Origin: Clostridia bacterium
GTDB taxonomy: Bacteria; Bacillota; Clostridia; Christensenellales; Borkfalkiaceae
Assembly (NCBI GenBank): GCA_017457215.1
Contig: JAFTHU010000009.1
Coordinates: 62,001 to 126,000 of the forward strand
Reading direction: 5' to 3'
DNA: 64,000 nucleotides
Part shown: positions 41,526 to 49,819 of the stretch, in pieces
How positions within the stretch are numbered: the first letter of the stretch is position 1
Layout: each line of letters starts with the position of its first letter
The notes under the pieces: model-generated
What the model was told of the DNA's origin: nothing
The model's input: only the letters and a program-made list of their open reading frames with translations
Databases searched by the model: none
Made by a program: the position numbers and the translations under genes

Positions 41526-41867
41526 ATGGCGAAGAAACAAAAGAGGAACAGGCGGGAAGAAGAACGACGCATGATTGCGGAGATGGAAGCCGCGATGTGG
41601 GAAAGAAAAAGCCCCGCGGAACAACAAGCCGAGCAGCAGAAAAAGGCGGAAGAACGCAAAGGACGAGTAAAAAGCAACGAAACGGAACAGAAATTGCATT
41701 GTCCGCGCTGTAAAAGCGTGATGGAGAATGGAAAATGTTCCACTTGCGGGCATTATATCTACGTGCCGATGGACGAAGCGAAGCGAAAGAAAATCCGTTT
41801 GGCGGTAGGAATCGTATGTACGGTTGGATTTGTGATTTTATTCGTTTTACTGCAAATTAAGAATTAG
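41526..41867 (+). CDS. Small zinc-ribbon, single-span membrane protein
   Basis: The 113-residue protein has a very charged N-terminal helix (Lys/Arg/Glu/Gln, about residues 1-55), then a zinc ribbon (LHCPRCKSVMENGKCSTCGHY, four Cys as CxxC...CxxC), then one membrane helix (about 90-110). I do not recognise a family with known function. It is probably co-transcribed with cls and ends at the terminator at 41875-41903. Confidence 0.75.
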   Translation: MAKKQKRNRREEERRMIAEMEAAMWERKSPAEQQAEQQKKAEERKGRVKSNETEQKLHCPRCKSVMENGKCSTCGHYIYVPMDEAKRKKIRLAVGIVCTVGFVILFVLLQIKN

Positions 41868-41874
41868 AAGACGA

Positions 41875-41903
41875 AAGAGGCGACAAAAATGCGTCTCTTT
41901 TTT
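41875..41903 (+). terminator. Terminator after the zinc-ribbon gene
   Basis: AAGAGGCG pairs with CGTCTCTT (one wobble), followed by six T. Confidence 0.75.
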
Positions 41904-42008
41904 ATTTAATAAATAAAAAAATATGGAAAATTATTGCAATTAAAAAAGAAAAGTGGTAAACTATAATAGGAAAGAATAAAACTTCGCGAAAAGCGCAGGA
42001 GGTTTTTT

Positions 42009-45000
42009 ATGTTGAAACGGAAATTATTGGTGTTATTTTCTCTGTGTTTTTGTGTGAGCGCGTCAGCTGCGGTGATGACGGGCTGTAATAAAGACGGATT
42101 AAAAAGCGAAATTGAAGAGATTTTGGAAGAGCAGGGCTGGAGCTTGGGTGAAGTGCGCTCGGAATTGGCAAAGCAAGGCTTTAATATTTCCGCAGACGAG
42201 ATTCTTACAAGATTGAAAAAATCGGGGAAAGTGGAAGCGCACGAAGTGGACGAATGGAAAGACGGACACCGCAAGGGGCACGGCCCGAACAAAGGGAATA
42301 ACGGTAATGGTAACGGAAATCAAAAGCCCAACGAGGAAAAGGGCTTGTGGATAGAAGGCGTATACATAAATTCGGATGGGGATATTATACTTATTCTTGG
42401 CGACGGTACGCGCATAAATTTGGGAAATATCGACTTCTTTGACCCGCCCGCAGAGGAATCTTCTTCGGCGGAAGAATCGTGGGGAGAAATTTCAAGTGAA
42501 ACGGAGCATTCCTCCGTTATAGAATGGGGTTCTTCGGAAGAATGGAATTCGTCTGAAAATTGGTGGACTTCGTCTGAAGAAGAATGGAGTGAAGAATCGA
42601 GTGTTATTATGCCCGAATTTAGCGAAGAGGAATCATCTGAAGAAGAAAGCAGCGAAGAAGAAAGTTCGTCCGAAGAGGAGGAAAATCCTGAAGATTTTGA
42701 CCCTGCAATCCCCGAAGAGGCGGTAAGGATTTCCGAGTATATGATGGATTCCGATAGGCTGCTTACGCAATGGAGTGGGGTTGAAATTAATACGGATTTG
42801 AACGGCGTAGCTGTACCCAACGGATTTTCTTCTGTAACACGCTTTGATTCTAAAACAGAGGGGGATTATGCATGGACGTCTAGTGCGTTGCTATATAATA
42901 ATTTTAACCGAACCGATCTTTCTAATTACAGCGAAGTTTGGTTTGCAACAAAGATGGTAAACGGAAGATTGTATATTACTCCAGATGCGAGTTATCAAAA
43001 AGATAGTTGGATATATTTCCATTTGACACAGACGGGCGAAACGCTTTGGACGATTGAGGTAACGGTTGACGGAGAAGTGTTGGCTAAGGTAGAAAATCAA
43101 AACGGCGAAGAACTTTCTACACACCAATCGATAAACTCTCTTGCGCGGATTTTGTGGGATAATGCGTGGAGCAGTGAAGACGGCAGCTCTGTTTTGTTCT
43201 ATCATAACAACGAGGGAAAACAAGTAAGCCTTTACTGTACGGAAGTGCTCGGTTTGCATGTATGCAGCTTTGAAAAATACGTATCTTTAGGCAACGGTTA
43301 TTTGCAGCTCGGCTGCGTATGTGGCGCAACTAGCGGAGATTTGATTCCTTTTGATTATGTAATCCCCGAAGATGCTGTATATGTACGCGATAGCATTTGG
43401 CGGGATGATAAATATGCGTTGAGTGTAACGACGAACGAACCTGCGCCTGTTGGCTTTATCAATGTTGTAGAATTTGATTGGATGTATAATCATATGGGCT
43501 ATGCTACAACGCACAGAGATTTTCCTGTGTTCATATTGAGCGACCAAGATTTAAGCGGGTACAGCGATATTTACTTTGCAATAAAAATTGAAAACGGCAA
43601 AGGTTTCTACGTGCGCTTAAAGGGCTTTATTGAGTGTAGCGATTGGATGTACGTACATTATCAACAAGCAGAAGATGGCACTTGGTCGTTGTCGTTGCAA
43701 TCGCCCGACGGATATGCGGCGGAAAACGTGCAAACGGGGCTTACGGGCAACGATATAAAAACGTGGATGCAATATAGCCAGACGAACGGTGTAAACGGGA
43801 GCGGTTTCTATCCGCAAAGAATGGACGAAACGCAAGAATCGATTGTGTATATGACGGAAGTTTTGGGCGTTGTGAAAGAGGAAGTTGTTGACCCTGAAGA
43901 TCCCGAGGACAGCTCTTCGGACGAGGTAAGCAGCGAAGAAATATCTTCGTCGGAAGAGGTTTCCTCTGAAGAAATCAGCAGTGAAGAAAGCTCTTCTGAA
44001 GAGCCCGAAATCCCCGAAGATTTCGATCCTGCAATCCCCGAAGAGGCGGTGAAAGTACGCGATAGCATTTGGCGCGATAATAAATATGCGTTGAGTGCAA
44101 CGACAAATGCATCTGCGCCTGCGGGCTTTACCAACGTAGTAGAATATAAGTGGAACCACAACACGGCAAATAACGGTTCTCCTTGGGGAGCTTCGATGAA
44201 AGATATGTCCTTGATCTGCTTGGACGAAGCCGTGGTTAGCGATTACGGCGACGTTTACTTTGCAATGAGGAATTATGGCGGTACGGGTTTTTACGTGCAA
44301 TACGGCACTAGATACACGGGGGATAATTGGCTGTATTACCATTACCACCGCGAGGCAGACGGAACTTGGTCGCTTTCCTTGCGTTCTCCCGATGGCTACG
44401 AAGCAATTAACGTGCACACGGGTCTTACGGGCGAGACGTTAAAGGATTTGATGTCTTGGACTTATTCCGACAGAACTACTGGTAGAGGTTGCTATCCTAC
44501 GAAGACAGATGGCGACACGACTTCGGACGTAAGAATTTACATGACGGATATGCGCGCAATCAAGAAAAAGCAAATGATCGTAGTAGATGATTTGGTTACG
44601 AGTTATACGAACGAAAGTGGCGCGGTTTGCGTTGACTTTGAACATGAGTTGATTGCCGCAGGTAGATGGAAATTAACGTTAGAAGGACAAGAACAGGCAT
44701 TATTCGTAGACGTATTGACGGATTCGCGCAAAATTGTACTTGCGAATATCAACACGGAAAAATTATCGGGGAAATTGGGCGTTATCACCATACAAAATAA
44801 TGAAGTAGTGATACAATTTACGAACGTAGTTGTAATATGCGACGGTTTGGTGTTTGAGCTTTTAGCGGATGATACGTATGCGGTAACGGATTATACGGGC
44901 ACGGCAACGGAAGTGGTTATTCCGTCTATCTATCAAGGAAAACCCGTAACAAGTATTGGTGGTTCTGCGTTCTCTAATTGCAGAAGTTTAACGAAAGTTG

Positions 45001-48000
45001 TAATTCCCGACAGTGTAACTGCAATTAATCTTTATGCGTTCTATGGTTGCTTTAATTTAACGGAAATCATAATCCCCAACAGCGTAACTTCAATTGGCTC
45101 TTCTGCGTTCGAGAGTTGCGATAGTTTAACGGAAATTATAATTCCAGATGGTGTAACTAAAATTAGTGGTTATGCGTTCTATGATTGTAGAAACTTGACT
45201 AAAATCGTAATCCCTAACAGCGTAACTGCGATTGAGGATGCTGCTTTTTATTGGTGTGGTCGTTTAACGGATATTGTAATCCCCGACAGCGTAACATTGA
45301 TTGGTGATGAGGCGTTCTATGAATGCCAGGGTTTAACAGAAATTATAATTCCTGGCAGTGTAAAAACGATTGGTTATGGGGCGTTCTATCGTTGCAGCCG
45401 CTTGAAAGAAGTTGTAATTTCCGATGGCGTAACAAGTGTTGGAATGGATGTGTTCTATGGTTGCAGTAGTTTAACAAAAATCGTAATTCCCGACAGCGTA
45501 ACTGCAATTAATCTTTATACTTTCTCTGGTTGCAGTAGTTTAACGGAAGTCATAATTCCCGACAGCGTAACGAGCATTGGTGATTGGGCGTTCGAGTCTT
45601 GCAGTAGTTTAACCATTTATTGTGAAGCGGAAAGTAAGCCCGCAGGTTGGAGTACGGATTGGAATATTTCCAACCGTCCCGTATATTGGTACAGCGAAAG
45701 CGAACCTGCGATAGAGGGCAATTATTGGCATTACGGCGAAAGCGGGGAAATTATTATTTGGGAATACGTGCAAGAACCGTACACGGACGGTTTGGTGTTT
45801 GAGCTTTTAGCGGATGATACGTATTCGGTAACAGATTATACGGGTACGGCAACGGAAGTGGTTATTCCTGCAAGATATCAAGGAAAACCCGTAACGAGTA
45901 TTGGTGTCAGTGCGTTCTATGATTGCAGAAGTTTAACGGAAGTGATAATTCCCAACAGCGTAACCACGATTGGACAGGGCGCGTTCTATGGTTGTAGCAG
46001 TTTAACGGAAATTATAATTCCCGATAGTGTAACTTCAATTGGATCTTCTGCGTTCTGTGGATGCGATAGTTTAACGGAAATTATAATTCCAGATGGTGTA
46101 ACTAAAATTAGTGCTTATGCTTTCTATGATTGCAGTAGCTTGACTAAAATCGTAATTCCTAACAGCGTAACGGCAATTGAGGTTGCTGCCTTTTTTTGGT
46201 GTGCTCGTTTAACGGATATTGTAATCCCCGACAGCGTAACATTGATTGGTGATGAGGCGTTCTATGAATGCCAGGGTTTAACGGAAATTATAATTCCTGG
46301 CAGTGTAAAAACGATTGGTTATGGGGCGTTCTCTGGTTGCAGCCGCTTGAAAGAAGTTGTAATTTCCGATGGTGTAACGAGTATCGATGATTCTGCGTTC
46401 GAGTCTTGCAGTAGTTTAACAAAAATCGTAATACCCGACAGTGTAACAGAAATTATTTTCGAAGCTTTCTATGGTTGCAGAAGTTTAACGGAAATCATAA
46501 TCCCCGACAGCGTAACAAGCATGGGCTCTTGTGTGGTCTCTAATTGCGATAACTTGACAATATATTGCGAGGCGGAAAGTAAGCCCGCAGGTTGGGTTGG
46601 GGATTGGAATATTTCCAACCGTCCCGTATATTGGTACAGCGCAAGCGAACCCGCGACAGAGGGCAATTATTGGCATTACGGCGAAAGCGGGGAAATTATC
46701 GTTTGGCATAAGCATGCTTGGGTTGAATCGGAAAAGAGCGTGGACGTTACGTGTCTTGAGAATGGAAAAACGGTGTATGAATGTGCCTGCGGGGAAGAAT
46801 ACGAAGAAGAAATCTATGCGTTAGGGCATAATTACGTAGACGGGATTTGTGATCGCTGTGGTGAGGAAAAGCCGAGTGAGGGATTGAAGTATACCTTGAA
46901 TAGTGACGGTGAATCGTATTCGGTTACAGGATTAGGCACTTGTACGGATACAAAGGTGGTTATTCCTGCGGCTTATGAGGGGAAAGCTGTAACTAAAATT
47001 GGCGATTCTGCGTTTAGTGAGCGCACGGTTTTAGAAAAAATTGTAATTCCTGATAGTATAACCACGATTGCATCTTCTGCGTTTATTAATTGCAGTAGTT
47101 TGACAGAAATAACAGTAAAAGAAAATAATAAAGCGTATCAATCGATAGACGGAAATTTATATAGTAAAGACAAAAAAACATTAAAACAGTATGCCATAGG
47201 TAAGATAGATAGTTCTTTCATGATTCCTAACGGGGTAACAACGATTGGTAGCGACGCGTTTTATTATTGTCGAAACTTAACAGAGGTTGAAATTCCCGAT
47301 AGTGTTACAATTATTGGAAGTAATGCTTTTGAAAATTGTATTAATTTAACAAATGTTAATATAGGTAATAAGGTTGAAACAATAGGTAAAGATGCTTTTC
47401 GTTGTTGCAATTTAATGGAAATTGTAATACCTGAAAGTGTAACAATGATTGGCGGTTGGGCGTTTGCTTTTTGTGAGATAACAGAAATCATTATTCCCGA
47501 AAGTGTAACGTGGCTTGATGAGCATGCGTTTTATGCTTGTGAAAGTTTGGTGGAAATTTCGATTCCTGGCAGTGTAAGAATGATTGGGAACGGTGCTTTT
47601 GGGGCTTGCTATAATTTAATAACGGCAAAGATAGAAGAAGGTGTAACTATGATTGGGGGGTGGGCATTTGAAGAATGTTTTAACTTGGAGAGAGTTGTAA
47701 TTCCCGACAGTGTGATTGCTATTGACTATGGAGCTTTTATCAGTTGTAATAAATTACAGTATAATGTCAAAGAAGGCTTACAATATTTAGGGAATGAAAA
47801 TAATCCGTATTTATATTTGAAAGACTACGAAGCTGGGGCTGTAGTAACATCAGCAATGATAGAAAATGGTTGTAAAATTATTGCGGGAGAGAACTTTAAT
47901 GGCAATGATGCTTTTGAATATAATGTAAAGAACGGATTGAAATATTTGGGGAATGTTAATAACCCGTATTTATGTTTGATAGGAGTTGAAAGTACATCTA

Positions 48001-48566
48001 TAACAGAAGCAACAATAGAGAATGATTGTAAAATGATTGCACCAAATGCGTTTGTTGATTGTACGGCATTGACAGAAATTTTAATTCCTGGAAATGTAAT
48101 TTTTATTGGTTATTCAGCGTTTAAAAATTGTAGCGGATTGACCACTCTAACAATAGAGGAGGGGGTGCTTTCGATTGCTGATATGGCATTTAATAATTGT
48201 AGTCATTTAGCTAAGATAAAAATTCCCGATAGCGTAATTTCAATTGGCGATGATGTTTTTACGGGTGGTTATAATTTAAAAAGTATATCAATAGGTAATA
48301 GCGTAGTTTCAATGGGAGGGGGCTTTCTTACCAGTAGTACTTTAAGGGTTGCTATAATTCCTAAAAGCGTAGAATTTATCGAGGGTCATTTATTTACATT
48401 TTGTAATTATTTAGTATTTTATTGCGAGGCGGAAAGTAAGCCCGCAGGTTGGAGTACGGATTGGAATAGTTACAACCGTCCCGTATATTGGTACAGCGAA
48501 AATGAACCTGCGGCAGAGGGCAATTATTGGCATTACGGCGAAAACGGTGAAATTATTATTTGGTAA
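42009..48566 (+). CDS. Giant leucine-rich-repeat (BspA-type) surface lipoprotein
   Basis: The product is 2185 residues. A lipoprotein signal ends at AVMTGC (Cys26). A helical segment and a Gly/Asn linker follow, then a Ser/Glu/Trp-rich stretch (about 146-231). Next come three related beta-type domains (about 232-440, 452-625, 676-857) with the shared words DSIWRD.KYALS and DGTWSLSL; a second Ser/Glu linker (about 628-678) sits between domains two and three. From about residue 945 to the end are LRR_5 repeats of the form IPDSVTSIGSSAF..C.SLTEI. Three copies of a closing module (EAESKPAGW, NRPVYWYS, GNYWHYGE) end the LRR blocks. A Cys/His segment (about 1566-1625) lies between blocks two and three. 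There is no LPXTG. BspA-like proteins bind host or microbial surfaces; the ligand is not known. Confidence 0.9.
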   Translation: MLKRKLLVLFSLCFCVSASAAVMTGCNKDGLKSEIEEILEEQGWSLGEVRSELAKQGFNISADEILTRLKKSGKVEAHEVDEWKDGHRKGHGPNKGNNGNGNGNQKPNEEKGLWIEGVYINSDGDIILILGDGTRINLGNIDFFDPPAEESSSAEESWGEISSETEHSSVIEWGSSEEWNSSENWWTSSEEEWSEESSVIMPEFSEEESSEEESSEEESSSEEEENPEDFDPAIPEEAVRISEYMMDSDRLLTQWSGVEINTDLNGVAVPNGFSSVTRFDSKTEGDYAWTSSALLYNNFNRTDLSNYSEVWFATKMVNGRLYITPDASYQKDSWIYFHLTQTGETLWTIEVTVDGEVLAKVENQNGEELSTHQSINSLARILWDNAWSSEDGSSVLFYHNNEGKQVSLYCTEVLGLHVCSFEKYVSLGNGYLQLGCVCGATSGDLIPFDYVIPEDAVYVRDSIWRDDKYALSVTTNEPAPVGFINVVEFDWMYNHMGYATTHRDFPVFILSDQDLSGYSDIYFAIKIENGKGFYVRLKGFIECSDWMYVHYQQAEDGTWSLSLQSPDGYAAENVQTGLTGNDIKTWMQYSQTNGVNGSGFYPQRMDETQESIVYMTEVLGVVKEEVVDPEDPEDSSSDEVSSEEISSSEEVSSEEISSEESSSEEPEIPEDFDPAIPEEAVKVRDSIWRDNKYALSATTNASAPAGFTNVVEYKWNHNTANNGSPWGASMKDMSLICLDEAVVSDYGDVYFAMRNYGGTGFYVQYGTRYTGDNWLYYHYHREADGTWSLSLRSPDGYEAINVHTGLTGETLKDLMSWTYSDRTTGRGCYPTKTDGDTTSDVRIYMTDMRAIKKKQMIVVDDLVTSYTNESGAVCVDFEHELIAAGRWKLTLEGQEQALFVDVLTDSRKIVLANINTEKLSGKLGVITIQNNEVVIQFTNVVVICDGLVFELLADDTYAVTDYTGTATEVVIPSIYQGKPVTSIGGSAFSNCRSLTKVVIPDSVTAINLYAFYGCFNLTEIIIPNSVTSIGSSAFESCDSLTEIIIPDGVTKISGYAFYDCRNLTKIVIPNSVTAIEDAAFYWCGRLTDIVIPDSVTLIGDEAFYECQGLTEIIIPGSVKTIGYGAFYRCSRLKEVVISDGVTSVGMDVFYGCSSLTKIVIPDSVTAINLYTFSGCSSLTEVIIPDSVTSIGDWAFESCSSLTIYCEAESKPAGWSTDWNISNRPVYWYSESEPAIEGNYWHYGESGEIIIWEYVQEPYTDGLVFELLADDTYSVTDYTGTATEVVIPARYQGKPVTSIGVSAFYDCRSLTEVIIPNSVTTIGQGAFYGCSSLTEIIIPDSVTSIGSSAFCGCDSLTEIIIPDGVTKISAYAFYDCSSLTKIVIPNSVTAIEVAAFFWCARLTDIVIPDSVTLIGDEAFYECQGLTEIIIPGSVKTIGYGAFSGCSRLKEVVISDGVTSIDDSAFESCSSLTKIVIPDSVTEIIFEAFYGCRSLTEIIIPDSVTSMGSCVVSNCDNLTIYCEAESKPAGWVGDWNISNRPVYWYSASEPATEGNYWHYGESGEIIVWHKHAWVESEKSVDVTCLENGKTVYECACGEEYEEEIYALGHNYVDGICDRCGEEKPSEGLKYTLNSDGESYSVTGLGTCTDTKVVIPAAYEGKAVTKIGDSAFSERTVLEKIVIPDSITTIASSAFINCSSLTEITVKENNKAYQSIDGNLYSKDKKTLKQYAIGKIDSSFMIPNGVTTIGSDAFYYCRNLTEVEIPDSVTIIGSNAFENCINLTNVNIGNKVETIGKDAFRCCNLMEIVIPESVTMIGGWAFAFCEITEIIIPESVTWLDEHAFYACESLVEISIPGSVRMIGNGAFGACYNLITAKIEEGVTMIGGWAFEECFNLERVVIPDSVIAIDYGAFISCNKLQYNVKEGLQYLGNENNPYLYLKDYEAGAVVTSAMIENGCKIIAGENFNGNDAFEYNVKNGLKYLGNVNNPYLCLIGVESTSITEATIENDCKMIAPNAFVDCTALTEILIPGNVIFIGYSAFKNCSGLTTLTIEEGVLSIADMAFNNCSHLAKIKIPDSVISIGDDVFTGGYNLKSISIGNSVVSMGGGFLTSSTLRVAIIPKSVEFIEGHLFTFCNYLVFYCEAESKPAGWSTDWNSYNRPVYWYSENEPAAEGNYWHYGENGEIIIW
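44841..46710 (+). repeat. Tandem 945-nt duplication inside the LRR gene
   Basis: The unit starting GACGGTTTGG at 44841 recurs at 45786. The closing GGGGAAATTAT also recurs exactly 945 nt on (45742 and 46687), so there is no net insertion or deletion between the two copies. Each encodes 315 residues: one LRR block plus one closing module. Differences are mostly single codons. Confidence 0.85.
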
Positions 48567-48674
48567 AAGATTGTTCTAAAAAAGCAAGACGGGCGGCGGG
48601 GGAAACTCTGTCGCCTATATTTTAGACTTTACATACTTTTCCAAAAAAGCGCAAACAAATTTTCGGGATTTTTG

Positions 48675-48703
48675 TTTACATTTGCCGTCTGCTGTGATAT
48701 AAT
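48675..48703 (+). promoter_or_regulatory. Promoter of the nuclease-ATPase pair
   Basis: TTTACA (48675-48680), 17 nt, TATAAT (48698-48703). Confidence 0.7.
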
Positions 48704-48736
48704 AAAAGCGGAAGAAAAAAACGGGAGAAAAACGGC

Positions 48737-49819
48737 GTGAAGATTATACATACGGGGGATATCCACCTTGGCTCGCCTTTGCGTGGGTTGCCGACGGACA
48801 AAGCCAAACTTCGCCAAGCGGAAATCGTAGACGGTTTCCGCCGTTTGTGTATGTATGCGCGCGAAAACGGCGTGCAAGCCGTACTTATTGCAGGGGATCT
48901 TTTCGACGAAAACCAAACAACGGCGTCTTTGCGCGCCGACGTGCTTTCGGCTATTTCGTCCGCCTCGCCCGTTTGTTTTTTCTACGTATCGGGTAACCAC
49001 GACGGAGCGTTTTCACTTGACGACAATGCTTTGCCGCAAAATCTGTACGTATTTTCTAAAAATCACGGCTGGCACAGCTATGAATTGCCCGAAAACGTGT
49101 CCATCACGGGTATTGACGCGCGGAATTTGCGTATGGAGAGCTATGCTGCGTTGCAACTTTTACCCAACCGTTTCAATATCGTTATGATGCACGGGGATAT
49201 TGCGCGGGCGCAAGGTACGGACGGGATTTCTTTGGCGCATTTGCAAAACAGGCATATCGATTATCTTGCTTTGGGGCATATCCACGTTCCGACGATGCAG
49301 GCGCAGCGTTTGGACGGGCGGGGGTATTACCGCTATTGCGGTTGTTTAGAGGGCAGGGGCTTTGACGAGTGCGGCAGACGTGGATTCTTTTTGTTAGAAG
49401 TGCGTGGCGGCAGATTGGTCAACGAGCAATTTGTTTCTCTTTCCAAGCGGGAGATTTGTCTTTGTAAGGCGGATATTTCGGCGTGTCGCAGTTATTACGA
49501 CGTGGAGACGGCGGCGCTTTCGGCTTTAAACGGCGTGAAACGGGAGAATATGGTCAAGTTGGTGCTGTATGGCAATCATACAGCGGGATTGCGTAAGGAT
49601 ATCGCTTTATTGTCTGCACGGCTTTGCGAACAGTATTTTTACGTAAAGGTAGCCGACGAGAGCCGCGTGGCAATCGATTATGCGCAATATAAAAACGACC
49701 TTTCCGAGCGAGGAGAATTTGTGCGGGAAGCGTGCAGAAGTTCTTTATCCGAGGCGGAGCTTGCGGAAATTTTGGACGTGGGATTAAAGGCGTTAGCGGG
49801 GGAGGATATCGATTTATGA
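48737..49819 (+). CDS. SbcD/YhaO-like DNA repair metallophosphoesterase
   Basis: The 360-residue protein has all five phosphoesterase motifs: HTGDIHLGSPL at the start, IAGDLFDE, VSGNHDG, MMHGDI, and ALGHIHVP. These bind two Mn2+ ions in Mre11/SbcD nucleases. The length fits YhaO better than SbcD (about 400). The start is a GTG at 48737 with GGGAGAAA upstream. Its stop overlaps the ATG of the ATPase partner (ATGA), so the two form a complex of the Mre11-Rad50 type acting on DNA ends. Confidence 0.88.
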   Translation: MKIIHTGDIHLGSPLRGLPTDKAKLRQAEIVDGFRRLCMYARENGVQAVLIAGDLFDENQTTASLRADVLSAISSASPVCFFYVSGNHDGAFSLDDNALPQNLYVFSKNHGWHSYELPENVSITGIDARNLRMESYAALQLLPNRFNIVMMHGDIARAQGTDGISLAHLQNRHIDYLALGHIHVPTMQAQRLDGRGYYRYCGCLEGRGFDECGRRGFFLLEVRGGRLVNEQFVSLSKREICLCKADISACRSYYDVETAALSALNGVKRENMVKLVLYGNHTAGLRKDIALLSARLCEQYFYVKVADESRVAIDYAQYKNDLSERGEFVREACRSSLSEAELAEILDVGLKALAGEDIDL

